Part shown: piece by piece, positions 1-8,028 of the stretch
Position numbering within the stretch: position 1 is the stretch's first letter
How the letters are laid out: each line of letters starts with the position of its first letter
NCBI GenBank assembly: GCA_027343785.1
Contig: DAHWKF010000129.1
Coordinates: 1-19,357 of the forward strand
Direction: 5' to 3'
Source of the DNA: Leptospirillum sp.
GTDB lineage: Bacteria; Nitrospirota; Leptospirillia; Leptospirillales; Leptospirillaceae
DNA: 19,357 nt
Notes under the pieces: model-generated
The model's input: the letters and a program-made list of their open reading frames with translations, nothing else
Told to the model about the DNA's origin: nothing
Databases searched by the model: none
Position numbers and translations under genes: made by a program

Positions 1-4
1 ACCG

Positions 5-9
5 CCTCC
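5..9 (-). promoter_or_regulatory. Ribosome-binding site of the next flagellar gene (probably fliG)
   Basis: The minus strand reads GGAGG here, 13 bases after the fliF stop codon, and only four bases remain before the window edge. This is the right place for the Shine-Dalgarno site of the next gene in the operon. In flagellar operons fliF is most often followed by fliG, so the gene is probably fliG. That identity is inferred, because its start codon lies outside the window. Confidence 0.5.
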
Positions 10-21
10 AAAACCCTGATG

Positions 22-1617
22 CTACTTTTCTTTCAGCCAGCTTCTGACGACCGTCGCCGCCTGGGAAGGATCTTCCTGGGTCATCCGGGCGACCTCCTCC
101 CGGGAAGAGCGGACCGATTCTTCTTCCGTTCCACCCCCCACGGACGGGCCCTGGGCGACCTGCATGGCCGGAACTTCCGGCTTCCACTGCACCATGGCCT
201 TCAGGAGCGGCCGCAAAACCAGCAGGCTGAAGATGACCATCAGGAGACCGCCCAGAAAAATTTCAAGAAGGGGGACAAACGGCGCGATCTTTTCCTGGAA
301 GGTCTGGTCGATGTTCTTCTGGACAGGAACGGCAGCCCCGCTGAATGGTACGGACAGGACCACGACCTGATCCCCCCTTTTCGGATCATATCCTATCGCA
401 TTCTGGACGATTCGGGTAAAGTCCCGGATCTCCTGGGGGCTTCGGGGCTGCAGGACGGTCTTGGGTCCGCTCTTCCCGTTAATGGTCACCGGAACGGCAT
501 TGACCAGGACCGAAACGGAAATTCTCCGGAGGTCTCCCACCGGCTCTGTCACATGCTGGTCCGTCCGGCTGACATGATAATGGGCGATCTGTTTTTTCTT
601 GGAGTAGCGCGTTTCCGACGTATTATTCGGCCCCAGCGGCGGAGAAGCCACTTTCCCGTTGGCGCCGGGAATATTGGAAAGGACTCCCGGAACCCCCACC
701 GGCAGAATATGGCTTCCCACAGACTTTTCCCGGATCTGTTCACGGTCTTTCAGGACGCGCCCGTTGGGGTCCCAGGTGCGACTGGTTTTCTCCACCTGGC
801 GGAAGTTCAGCTCGGCGCTGACCCTGACCACCGACTGGTCCGGCCCGAGTACCTTGTCGAGCATCGACTGGAGCTGATGCTGGAAAGAATGCTGGACCTC
901 CCTCTGGTAGGACAGCTGGGCTTCCGTCAGTTCGCCCGGAACGAGACCCCGCCGTTTGCGATTGAGGATCTGCCCTTCCGTGTCGACCACTGTCACCCTT
1001 TTGGCGGACAGGCCGGGAACGGCGTTGGCGACCAGGTGGACGATGCCGTTGACCTGGGGCCTCTCGAGCGTCATGCCGGGCTTGAGCCGGACCAGGACAG
1101 AGGCGTGCGACAGGTCGGGCTCCCGGAGAAAAACCGTCCGGCGGGGAAGCACGATCGAGACCCGGGCCAGGGCGATGGGCGTCATCTCCTCGATCGTCCG
1201 GTCCAGTTCCGTCTGCAGGGCTTCCAGGTACTGCACCCGCTGGACAAAATCCGTCGTGGCAAGCGAGGGATGGTTGAACAGGTCGAAGCCGGCGCCATGG
1301 TGGCGGGGAAGGCCTTCGTCCGCCAGTTCCATCCGGAGGGCATACACCTGGCCCGAAGGAACCCGGATGACGCTCCCTTTTTTCTGGAGGCTGTAGGGCA
1401 CCCCGAGACGGTTGAGACGGCCCTGGATGGCCATCGAATCCCCCGGGGAGAGGTTGGAAAACAGAATCCCGTCCCCTCCGTTTTTCTCCAGCATCGAAAA
1501 GAAGATCCCCCCGGCCACGATTCCCGCGAACAACACAAGGATTGTCATCCTGCGGGCGGCGGGCATCTGGGAGAATCGATCCATGAAATTCTGGAAAACC
1601 TGCCTTAATCCGTCCAT
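22..1617 (-). CDS. fliF: Flagellar M-ring protein FliF
   Basis: FliF forms the MS ring in the inner membrane, the base on which the rod, the export gate and the FliG rotor ring are built. The 531-residue product has the family layout: a short cytoplasmic start, a first membrane segment near residues 23-43, a periplasmic ring-building region of about 400 residues, a second membrane segment near 447-470 and a cytoplasmic tail. The tail ends in EEVARMTQEDPSQAATVVRSW, matching the conserved FliG-binding end of the family. Length is typical. The ATG is preceded by GAAGGGAA at suitable spacing. The gene is complete, follows fliE by 53 bp and is the last full gene of the flgBC-fliEF operon. Confidence 0.95.
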   Translation of the reverse strand: MDGLRQVFQNFMDRFSQMPAARRMTILVLFAGIVAGGIFFSMLEKNGGDGILFSNLSPGDSMAIQGRLNRLGVPYSLQKKGSVIRVPSGQVYALRMELADEGLPRHHGAGFDLFNHPSLATTDFVQRVQYLEALQTELDRTIEEMTPIALARVSIVLPRRTVFLREPDLSHASVLVRLKPGMTLERPQVNGIVHLVANAVPGLSAKRVTVVDTEGQILNRKRRGLVPGELTEAQLSYQREVQHSFQHQLQSMLDKVLGPDQSVVRVSAELNFRQVEKTSRTWDPNGRVLKDREQIREKSVGSHILPVGVPGVLSNIPGANGKVASPPLGPNNTSETRYSKKKQIAHYHVSRTDQHVTEPVGDLRRISVSVLVNAVPVTINGKSGPKTVLQPRSPQEIRDFTRIVQNAIGYDPKRGDQVVVLSVPFSGAAVPVQKNIDQTFQEKIAPFVPLLEIFLGGLLMVIFSLLVLRPLLKAMVQWKPEVPAMQVAQGPSVGGGTEEESVRSSREEVARMTQEDPSQAATVVRSWLKEK

Positions 1618-1670
1618 ACGGCCTGTTCCCTTCTAACGAGCGGGGTTCCCCGGACTGCTGGGGGCACCGG

Positions 1671-2000
1671 TTACATCGGCATGTTCATGACGTCCTGGTA
1701 GGCCCGGACGATCCGGTCCCTGACCTGCATCATGAGCTGAAAAGAGACATCGGCCTGGGCCATGGCCACCATCGTCTGGTGGAGGGTCACGCCGTCCTGG
1801 CCGGTCGAGAAATCCTGGATGGTCTTGTCCGCGGCGTTCTGCATCTGGTTGACCTTTTCAATGGAATCCTTCAGCACATGGAGGAAGGACGCCTCGCCCG
1901 ATTCGGTATCCGGAGGGCGGGAAATTCCGTCGGCCATACCGGCCCCGGTCATCTCCCCCGATGACAGGATCTCCTTCGCGTGAAGCGGATCGCTCAGCAT
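1671..2000 (-). CDS. fliE: Flagellar hook-basal body protein FliE
   Basis: FliE is the small adaptor that joins the MS ring to the proximal rod and is exported by the flagellar type III system. The C-terminal half shows the family signature: FLHVLKDSIEKVNQMQNAAD, then a middle segment with TLHQTMVAMAQADVSF and the ending LMMQVRDRIVRAYQDVMNMP. Size (109 residues) is normal. An ATG at 2009 is also in frame, but the GGAGG site directly abuts that codon. The ATG at 2000 lies nine bases after it and is the better start. The gene sits between flgC and fliF, the usual order. A 6-bp hairpin lies in the gap before it. Confidence 0.92.
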   Translation of the reverse strand: MLSDPLHAKEILSSGEMTGAGMADGISRPPDTESGEASFLHVLKDSIEKVNQMQNAADKTIQDFSTGQDGVTLHQTMVAMAQADVSFQLMMQVRDRIVRAYQDVMNMPM

Positions 2001-2023
2001 CTTTGGCATCCTCCGAACGTCGA

Positions 2024-2039
2024 CCGGCCGTCGGGCCGG
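2024..2039 (-). repeat. Small hairpin between flgC and fliE
   Basis: CCGGCC and GGCCGG are separated by the four bases GTCG, giving a perfect 6-bp stem in the flgC-fliE gap. There is no T-run after it on the minus strand, so it is not a normal terminator. It could stabilise or partly attenuate the polycistronic message, which is a guess. In GC-rich DNA a stem this short may also be chance. Confidence 0.35.
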
Positions 2040-2057
2040 AAGATCTTTCCGTCAGTC

Positions 2058-2495
2058 CTATGCATGGATGGTCAGGTCCTTCCGGGCCATCTGCTTGGTG
2101 TTGTCCAGCGCCGTCAGGTTTGATTCATACGCGCGGGAAGCGTCCAGCAGATTGACCATCTCCTCGAGCTTGCTGACATTCGGCCGCCAGACATAACCGG
2201 ATTTGTCCGCGTCGGGGCTTCCGGGGTCGTACACCTTGTTCAGCGGACGGGGGTCGCGGATCATCCCCATCACACGAACCTCTTTCACCGGACTTTCCTT
2301 CGGACTCCGGAGAACGTCGAAAAACGATTCGCCGGGGCGGACAGCGGCAAAAACGACATCCCTGCGTTCGAACACCCCCCGGGGATTGCCGTGCACGGAC
2401 TGGCTGTTCGCAAGATTTCCGGCCAGAACGTTCATCCGGACGCGTTCGGCCTCCATCCCCCCCGCCGCAATTCTCATCGCGTCAGAAAAACCCAT
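2058..2495 (-). CDS. flgC: Flagellar proximal rod protein FlgC
   Basis: FlgC is one of the proximal rod subunits exported through the flagellar type III system. The 145-residue product has the rod-family N-terminal motif MRIAAGGMEAERVRMNVLAG followed by NLANSQSV. The conserved region KVYDPGSPDADKSGYVWRPN follows, and the C-terminal coiled segment reads MVNLLDASRAYESNLTALD then NTKQMARK. Both ends form the amphipathic coiled coil shared by rod and hook proteins. Length is usual for FlgC. It starts two bases after the flgB stop, so the two are surely co-translated. Confidence 0.95.
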   Translation of the reverse strand: MGFSDAMRIAAGGMEAERVRMNVLAGNLANSQSVHGNPRGVFERRDVVFAAVRPGESFFDVLRSPKESPVKEVRVMGMIRDPRPLNKVYDPGSPDADKSGYVWRPNVSKLEEMVNLLDASRAYESNLTALDNTKQMARKDLTIHA

Positions 2496-2497
2496 GT

Positions 2498-2872
2498 CTA
2501 CCTCCCTTCACCGCGGATGGCATCCCCCATCATCCGGTACTTCCATGCCACCATGGACGCCGCGGCGTTGTAATTTCCCGTATTGGAAGCGATCTTCTCC
2601 ATTTCCATCTCGATGTTGACCGTATTGAGGTCGTTGCCCACGGTCTCATCCTGATTGATGACCAGATCCCCCGCGACATGGTCGAGGTCATAGCGGTCCT
2701 CCTTTTTCAGGGAACGGGCCAGCTGGGCCTTGAACGAAAGGTCGCGGGCCTGATAGCCGGGCGTGTCCTGGTTGGCCACGTTGGAGACCAGAAGCAGGTG
2801 CCTTTGGCTCCGGATGTCCAAATCCTTTCCCAAAAGATCGATGGTCCGGTCGAACAGGTGGATGTGCGCCAT
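2498..2872 (-). CDS. flgB: Flagellar basal-body rod protein FlgB
   Basis: FlgB is the proximal rod subunit next to FliE. The product shows the family motif LVSNVANQDTPGYQARDLSF near the N-terminus and NTVNIEMEMEKIASNTGNYN in the C-terminal half, then a closing coiled segment. The reading frame is open up to 2926, but the start at 2872 (125 residues) is preferred for two reasons. GGAGG lies five bases upstream of that ATG, and a sigma-54 promoter at 2904-2919 would place the transcript start near 2893, inside the longer frame. It is the first gene of flgB-flgC-fliE-fliF. Confidence 0.93.
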   Translation of the reverse strand: MAHIHLFDRTIDLLGKDLDIRSQRHLLLVSNVANQDTPGYQARDLSFKAQLARSLKKEDRYDLDHVAGDLVINQDETVGNDLNTVNIEMEMEKIASNTGNYNAAASMVAWKYRMMGDAIRGEGR

Positions 2873-2903
2873 TTTTTCCTCCGCCAATTTTCCACAAGTG
2901 GAT

Positions 2904-2919
2904 AGCAATTCCCGTTCCA
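2904..2919 (-). promoter_or_regulatory. Sigma-54 promoter of the flgBC-fliEF operon
   Basis: The minus strand reads TGGAACGGGAATTGCT. It has the GG and GC dinucleotides exactly ten bases apart and differs from the sigma-54 consensus TGGCACGnnnnTTGCT at one position. The predicted transcript start is near 2893, about 20 bases before the flgB ATG at 2872. An NtrC-type activator gene lies immediately upstream (3003-4427) and is the obvious candidate to activate it, as FlrC or FleR does for rod genes in other bacteria. No enhancer site was identified with confidence. Inverted ATCGG/CCGAT motifs around 2953-2971 are only a weak candidate. Confidence 0.85.
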
Positions 2920-3002
2920 GTACCATAAAGTCCGGTTCTTCCTAAATTTGACGATCGGATTCCCCGGCCGATGCGGCAATTTTTTCCCGTCTTCCGATCC
3001 CT

Positions 3003-4427
3003 TTAAGCCCCCTCTTCCGGGCCCGGAGGATCTCCGGACGACATGCCGTACTCGTTCAGCTTGTTCCTGAGGGTTCGCACACTGATCCCGAGCAGTTTCG
3101 CCGCCTGCGTCCGGTTCTGCCCGCAAGCCTCAAGCGTCACCCGGATCAGTTCCCGCTCGACCTCCCATACGGATTGTCCCGCCCGGACCCCCGCCGTTCC
3201 CCTCTCACGGAACGGATCGCCGGATTCCTCCGTCCGTTCTCCGGAGAAGACCGTCGTCCCCCCGTCTTCCCCCAAAAGAGGCGTGAGATGGTCGGGCCGG
3301 ATCGCGCCGCCGACCGCCATGAAGGACGCCTGGACGATCACGTTCTCCAGTTCCCTGACGTTTCCGGGAAAGGATCCTCTCCTGATGCATTCCAGCGCCT
3401 CCGGCGTCAATTCTCCGACAAACGTGTGTTCCTGGCAGAATTTTTCCCGGAAATGTTTCGCCAGAAGAACAATGTCCGCAGGGCGTTCCCGGAGCGGAGG
3501 AACCCGGACGGGAAAGACGCGCAGCCTGTAATACAGGTCTTCCCGGAACTGCCCGGCTTTCACCATCTCTTTCATGTTCCGGTTCGTGGTGGCGACGATC
3601 CGGATGTCGACCGGCACCGGACGGGCGCCCCCCACCCGATCCACCTCCCTCTCCTGGATGACCCGCAAAAGCTTCGCCTGAAGGGCCAGATCCATTTCGC
3701 CGATTTCGTCCAGCAGAAGGGTTCCGGTATGCGCCAGCTCAAACTTGCCGATCTTCCGGGCGACAGCTCCCGAAAAAGCCCCCTTTTCATAACCGAACAG
3801 TTCGGACTCCAGGAGGCTTTCGGGGAGCGCCGCGCAGTTGACCGCCACGAAAGGCCGGTGGACCCGGGGAGAGCGTTCATGGACAAATCTCGCCAGCAGT
3901 TCCTTTCCCGTACCGCTTTCTCCTTCGATCAGGATCGTTGCCGGTGTCCGTGCCACGCCGTCAAGCATCCGGAGAAGTCCCATCAGGCCCTCGTCTTTGG
4001 TCAGTATCGGACGGGAAACCCCTTCCCATACGGGCCGGCCGGCCGAAGGCAACATTCTTCCGGCGGATGCCGACAGTTTTTTCCGGAGTTCATCCGGAGA
4101 AAACGGTTTCATGACAAAGTCGACAGCCCCCATCCTCATGGCGTCGACCGCCTGCGGAACCGTTCCGAAAGCCGTCATCAGGATGACGCGCGTCGCCGGA
4201 CTGATCTGGCGCAGGGATTCGAGAAGCGCCCAGCCATCCATTTCCGGCATGCGCAAATCACTGATCACCCAATGGTAAGGGCCTTCCAGCCGGACCCTTT
4301 CCAGGGCTTCCTGCCCGTTTTTCGCCCAGTCCACATGGAAACCTTCCCGGCTCAGGCTCTCCCTGAGGGCCAGTCCCATTTCCCGTTCGTCGTCGACGAC
4401 AAGAACATTCGATTGATCCGGACTCAC
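3003..4427 (-). CDS. NtrC-family sigma-54 response regulator, probable flagellar activator (FlrC/FleR type)
   Basis: This is a 474-residue activator of sigma-54 RNA polymerase with three domains. A receiver domain (about 5-120) has acidic residues D12/D13, phospho-acceptor D57 in VISDLRMPEMDG and K107 in VMKPF. An AAA+ ATPase domain (about 140-375) has Walker A GESGTGKE at 169-176 and Walker B LLLDEIGE at 237-244. A Fis-type helix-turn-helix closes the protein (NRTQAAKLLGISVRTLRNKL). The sigma-54 contact loop reads GAFSGA (216-221) where the family has GAFTGA. The start is GTG, overlapping the kinase stop as GTGA. Its partner is the upstream kinase, and the flgB operon with a sigma-54 promoter follows, so rod and MS-ring genes are its likely targets. 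Confidence 0.9.
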   Translation of the reverse strand: MSPDQSNVLVVDDEREMGLALRESLSREGFHVDWAKNGQEALERVRLEGPYHWVISDLRMPEMDGWALLESLRQISPATRVILMTAFGTVPQAVDAMRMGAVDFVMKPFSPDELRKKLSASAGRMLPSAGRPVWEGVSRPILTKDEGLMGLLRMLDGVARTPATILIEGESGTGKELLARFVHERSPRVHRPFVAVNCAALPESLLESELFGYEKGAFSGAVARKIGKFELAHTGTLLLDEIGEMDLALQAKLLRVIQEREVDRVGGARPVPVDIRIVATTNRNMKEMVKAGQFREDLYYRLRVFPVRVPPLRERPADIVLLAKHFREKFCQEHTFVGELTPEALECIRRGSFPGNVRELENVIVQASFMAVGGAIRPDHLTPLLGEDGGTTVFSGERTEESGDPFRERGTAGVRAGQSVWEVERELIRVTLEACGQNRTQAAKLLGISVRTLRNKLNEYGMSSGDPPGPEEGA

Positions 4428-5644
4428 TGTTCCTCCTCCCTGGCGGCGGCTCCGGCCACTGCTTTTTCCAGACAGCCGGACCCGGCCGGAAACCTGATCC
4501 AGAACGCCGTATGACCCGGACGGGAGTCAAACCCCATCGTCCCCTTGTGGGCTTCCGCGATATTGTGGACGATGGACAGCCCCAGCCCCGTTCCCTTGGG
4601 CTTCGTGGAAAAAAACGGGGCGCAGACATGGTCTTTCGCCGTTTCCGAAATCCCCGGTCCATTGTCCCTCACCCGGAGACAGAACCATCCGTCGGGAGAC
4701 ACATGTCCTTCGACGCGTACCTCTCCCCCGGGGATCCCCTCCACCGCCTGGAATGCGTTGTTGACCAGGTTATACAGGGCCTGATACAGCAGGGCTTCGT
4801 CCGCGCAGATCCTTGCCTCGAAGTCGCCCTGGACACCAAATCGCACGGGGGGATCTCCCGCCCGGGCCCGCATGTCGAGAATCCGGCGAAAATCCGATTC
4901 GGCCCGCCGGAGAAACGCGCCCAGATCCATGTCCGCCAGCACGATTTCCGGCGGCCGGGTATAGGAAAGGAGATTTCCGATCAGACGGTCGAGACGGGAC
5001 ACCTGCACCCGCATATACCCGACCCAGTCCGAAAGAGGGGTGTCCGGCTGAACCTCCTTTTGCGCGAGGGAAGCGAAAATCTCGAGGCTTCCCAAAGGAT
5101 TCCGAAGCTCATGGGCGATCGTGGCCACCATTTCGCCCATCTCCTTGAGTCTGCGATCCCGGGCCACCTCCTCCTCCATCTCGCGAAGACGGGTTCGGTC
5201 GGTCAATATCAGGACATGTCCCGCCGGCCGGCCGTCCGGATCCCGGACGACGGACCGGCTGAGGATGAGGGACCGTCCTTTCCAGAGAACCGGAAACTGA
5301 AAGGCTTCGTCCATCACAGGCCAGACGCCCCATCCGGAAAGCACCCCCAGGATCTCTTCTTCTTGTTCGCCGATCCATTCGACAACCTTGGGGTTGGTCC
5401 ACAGGATGCGTCCTCCCGACGTCAGGACGATCACCCCTGTCGACAGACTTTTCAGCACGGCGTCCAGAAATTGCCCCTGGCTGTCGAGAGCCCGGTCTTT
5501 TTCGCGAATCACACGGGACAATTCGGCGATTTTTTCTTCCAGCCCCTGATAGGTGCTGACCAGCCTGTCGGAAGCCTCCCGGAATGTCGAGAATGCCTCC
5601 GACAGGACCGAAACGTTCCGGGAAGCCTGAGGTTCCGTTGCCAT
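4424..5644 (-). CDS. Soluble PAS histidine kinase, probable flagellar regulator (FlrB/FleS type)
   Basis: This 406-residue kinase has no membrane segment. Residues about 15-60 look like a coiled coil. A PAS domain follows (about 57-150, containing STGVIVLTSGGRILWTN). The dimerisation helix carries the phospho-acceptor H178 in ATIAHELRNPLGSLEIFA. The catalytic domain has the N box NLVNNAFQAV, the G1 box DNGPG, the F box APFFSTKPKG and the G2 box GTGLGLSIV. It should autophosphorylate and pass phosphate to the response regulator overlapping its stop codon. A strong GGAGG site overlaps the stop of the TPR gene 13 bases upstream. A cytosolic PAS kinase in a flagellar locus matches FlrB/FleS, which respond to flagellar assembly state. 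The actual signal is unknown. Confidence 0.88.
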   Translation of the reverse strand: MATEPQASRNVSVLSEAFSTFREASDRLVSTYQGLEEKIAELSRVIREKDRALDSQGQFLDAVLKSLSTGVIVLTSGGRILWTNPKVVEWIGEQEEEILGVLSGWGVWPVMDEAFQFPVLWKGRSLILSRSVVRDPDGRPAGHVLILTDRTRLREMEEEVARDRRLKEMGEMVATIAHELRNPLGSLEIFASLAQKEVQPDTPLSDWVGYMRVQVSRLDRLIGNLLSYTRPPEIVLADMDLGAFLRRAESDFRRILDMRARAGDPPVRFGVQGDFEARICADEALLYQALYNLVNNAFQAVEGIPGGEVRVEGHVSPDGWFCLRVRDNGPGISETAKDHVCAPFFSTKPKGTGLGLSIVHNIAEAHKGTMGFDSRPGHTAFWIRFPAGSGCLEKAVAGAAAREEEQ

Positions 5645-5657
5645 TCGCCACCCCTCC

Positions 5658-7853
5658 TCAATAACCGCGCAGCGCCATTTCCTGTTTCAGCCGGATCCCC
5701 CGGGCCCGCTCCCTGGCCACCTTTCCCAGCGGTGACCCGCCTTCCGCCCGGGTCACCTTCAAAAACCAGTCGCGGGCCTTGCCGGCGTCGCCCAGAGCCA
5801 GTGCGATATTCCCCAGCTGATACAGGGCCCAGCCCGATCGCGGATCTTTCGGGAACCCTTCAACGAACGACTCCAGCAGACGATAGGCCCTCTCTGGATG
5901 ATGGATGTCCCGCTCCCACTTTCCCCAATGGTAAAGAAGCCCGCCCAGAGCCTTCCGGTCGGCGGGATCCCGGGAGTCGTCCAGGAATATTTTGGCGAGC
6001 TGGGCATCTTTTTCCGCCTGGAACGCATTCTCATCGTCACGGTCGAGAACAAACAGACGCACCAGGCTGCGACCGGTGGAAGAATCTTCCGGATATTCCC
6101 GAACCCTTTCTCTCAAAAGATCCGCCTCCCGTCGATATTCACCTCTCCTCCGGGCCAGACGCGCCAGCCGTCCCATCCAGACGGGACGATCCGGAGAATG
6201 CCGGGGGAGATCCAGAAGCAAAGTCTGTCCATCCGCCCACGCATGACCGAGATCTCCCGTTTTCTCCTGAAGCCTGACAAGATCTCCCAGGATCCGGGCC
6301 CGCCATGCAAGGCCCGCGATCTGAAGACCCTTCCGGTACCAAACGAGGGCCCGATCCGGATGTCCGAGAGCCTCCTGTGCCTTCCCTTCCAGCTCGTACA
6401 CGCGGGGCATCTCCTTTTGCGCCCCGATTTCAAAAGGGGTCGCGCGGGGATCCCGGATACCGCCCTGCAGCGCGTATCCATAATCTCGAACGATCCGGAC
6501 AATCCGATCCGGGCGAAACGGCTCCGACTGCCGGATAATCCAGCCCGTCACCAGAGCCGTTTCCAGACCGGCGAGACGCTGTCCGTCGGGCGATTTCGGA
6601 TCGGCTTCGATACTGATTCGGTGGAGGTTGTTCAGGGCTTCCCGCCACTGATTCCGTCGGGCCAGAAGAGGGGCCGTCATCGAAAGGGACATGACGCGGG
6701 AGGAGACCGATCCCCTTCGGAGATTGACCGCCAGCAACCGTTCGATTTTTTGATCGAGGGCACTTCTGCTGTGGGGTTGTCCGGGAGGGACTTGCTGGGA
6801 CAGACGTTTTCCCGCGATATGGGCCACTTCGATCCTTCCCCTGTCCGCCCACTCCGAGTCCGGGTATTCATGGATCAGTTCCAGAAGACGCGCCTGGGCC
6901 GAAGCTTCCTTTCCCATCCTTCCGGACAGCAGGGCCATCCGGTAAAGCGCTTCCGGCACCAGGGGGCTCGCAGAGCCGAAACGCATAAAGTTCCGGTAAA
7001 GGGCGAAAGCCCGACGGTTATGGCCTTCCCGGTCGGCGTAACTGGCCAGGACAAAAAGGTCTTCCGGATGCTTGTACGGATAGCTCCCGTCGATCGCAAG
7101 CGCCTTTTCAAGAAGGTCCCCGGCATTCTTCACGTCCCCCCGGTCGATTCCGATCCGGGCCCGCTCGTACAAAAGGGGAAGGATCATCGACCTGTTGCCG
7201 GGATGCTCCAGGTCTACCCGGGCCGAAAGCCGTTCGATGACCCGTTCCGCCTGTGCGGGATGACCTTCCTTTCTCAGGATTTCAGCCAAAAGGATCCGGC
7301 TGTCGAGAAATCTCGGGCCGTCCGGGGCTTCCCGGACCGACAGTTCAAGATACCCGCGGGCTTCGGCAAAGAATCCCATCCGATCCATCAACTTTCCCAT
7401 CCGGTAAGCCACCCGACCCCGGTCCCACCCGGGTGGATTCGCATCGTGCGCCTGCCAGTAAAGACGGATAGCCTGTCTGAGCGCCCGATTGCGGGCGGTC
7501 TTGTCAAGAATGGCATTGCGGGCGGAATGGCTTTCAATCCGTCCGAGCAGGAGCAGCGCCGGCCCGATTTTCACCGATCGCGGGTGTTGCTTCAGGATTT
7601 TCCGGATCCATTTTCTGGCATGCCCCATATCCCCCCGGTCAAAACTTTTGACGGCTTTCTGGTACAAGACGGCGTCTTCTCCAAGTGGAACCGGGGAAAC
7701 GGGAGGGTTGCCGGATTGCGCCGAAACCCGATCGATCGCCGAGGGGAAAATGGAAAAAAATGAAAAAAGAACGGACCATATCAGGAAAAAAACCACCGTT
7801 CCGACATCATGCCGGACGGGTTTTTGCGTTCTTTCTGTCCCTCTTTTTCCCAC
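5658..7853 (-). CDS. Exported TPR-repeat protein, function unknown
   Basis: The product is about 731 residues. It has a basic start, a hydrophobic segment near residues 17-37 and a possible signal peptidase site after VSA near residue 45, so it is probably periplasmic or membrane-anchored. Nearly all the rest is helical TPR-like repeats, for example KSFDRGDMGHARKWIRKILK, PYKHPEDLFVLASYADREGH and the C-terminal GNIALALGDAGKARDWFLKV. The GTG at 7853 is chosen because GGGAGG lies six bases before it; the longer ATG start at 7892 lacks such a site. It is the first gene after a sigma-54 promoter and is co-transcribed with the kinase and regulator. It could be an assembly or sensing scaffold. I do not recognise a named family. 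Confidence 0.8.
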   Translation of the reverse strand: MGKRGTERTQKPVRHDVGTVVFFLIWSVLFSFFSIFPSAIDRVSAQSGNPPVSPVPLGEDAVLYQKAVKSFDRGDMGHARKWIRKILKQHPRSVKIGPALLLLGRIESHSARNAILDKTARNRALRQAIRLYWQAHDANPPGWDRGRVAYRMGKLMDRMGFFAEARGYLELSVREAPDGPRFLDSRILLAEILRKEGHPAQAERVIERLSARVDLEHPGNRSMILPLLYERARIGIDRGDVKNAGDLLEKALAIDGSYPYKHPEDLFVLASYADREGHNRRAFALYRNFMRFGSASPLVPEALYRMALLSGRMGKEASAQARLLELIHEYPDSEWADRGRIEVAHIAGKRLSQQVPPGQPHSRSALDQKIERLLAVNLRRGSVSSRVMSLSMTAPLLARRNQWREALNNLHRISIEADPKSPDGQRLAGLETALVTGWIIRQSEPFRPDRIVRIVRDYGYALQGGIRDPRATPFEIGAQKEMPRVYELEGKAQEALGHPDRALVWYRKGLQIAGLAWRARILGDLVRLQEKTGDLGHAWADGQTLLLDLPRHSPDRPVWMGRLARLARRRGEYRREADLLRERVREYPEDSSTGRSLVRLFVLDRDDENAFQAEKDAQLAKIFLDDSRDPADRKALGGLLYHWGKWERDIHHPERAYRLLESFVEGFPKDPRSGWALYQLGNIALALGDAGKARDWFLKVTRAEGGSPLGKVARERARGIRLKQEMALRGY

Positions 7854-7913
7854 GAAATTCCTCCCGGACCCTGGCATCGACAAAACAGGCATTGGCTGTC
7901 GAAGGTTCCCTTA

Positions 7914-7929
7914 AGCAACGAACATGCCA
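7914..7929 (-). promoter_or_regulatory. Sigma-54 promoter of the TPR-kinase-regulator operon
   Basis: The minus strand reads TGGCATGTTCGTTGCT, one mismatch from TGGCACGnnnnTTGCT, with GG and GC ten bases apart. The transcript start would be near 7903, about 50 bases upstream of the preferred GTG start at 7853. An inverted repeat at 7983-7998 lies about 87 bases upstream of that start, a normal distance for an enhancer bound by a sigma-54 activator. The stand-alone activator encoded just upstream (8029-9060) is the natural candidate regulator. Confidence 0.82.
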
Positions 7930-7982
7930 TCGGAGAGAAGTCCGGCCGATGCAGGAGTTCTGAATGACCCGGAAAGATGAAA

Positions 7983-7998
7983 TGTCATTAATATGACA
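7983..7998. promoter_or_regulatory. Inverted repeat, probable activator-binding (enhancer) site
   Basis: TGTCAT and ATGACA form perfect 6-bp arms around the four bases TAAT. The site lies alone in the 136-bp gap between the activator gene and the TPR gene, upstream of the sigma-54 promoter at 7914-7929. Symmetry, half-site size and distance fit a dimeric Fis-type helix-turn-helix protein. No T-run follows, so it is not a terminator. Which of the two sigma-54 activators in the window binds it is not shown by sequence. Confidence 0.65.
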
Positions 7999-8028
7999 GA
8001 GGGAAAGGATGTCGTTCGGAAGGCGGGT

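Noticed and set aside
19..1608. Very long plus-strand frame opposite fliF
   Set aside because: It mirrors fliF over its whole length, is rich in Arg, His, Pro and Gly, shows no domain, and follows from the scarcity of TTA, CTA and TCA codons in GC-rich genes.
2952..2998. ATCGG/CCGAT repeats upstream of the flgB promoter as an activator site
   Set aside because: The arms are only five or six bases, spacing is irregular and the region is GC-rich; mentioned only as a weak candidate.
3174..4514. Plus-strand frame of 446 codons opposite the flagellar response regulator
   Set aside because: It is antisense to a clear NtrC-type gene, has no recognisable motif and has an unnatural composition.
4511..7763. 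Two plus-strand frames of about 600 codons opposite the kinase and TPR genes
   Set aside because: They are antisense shadows with proline- and arginine-rich, domain-free products and no ribosome site.
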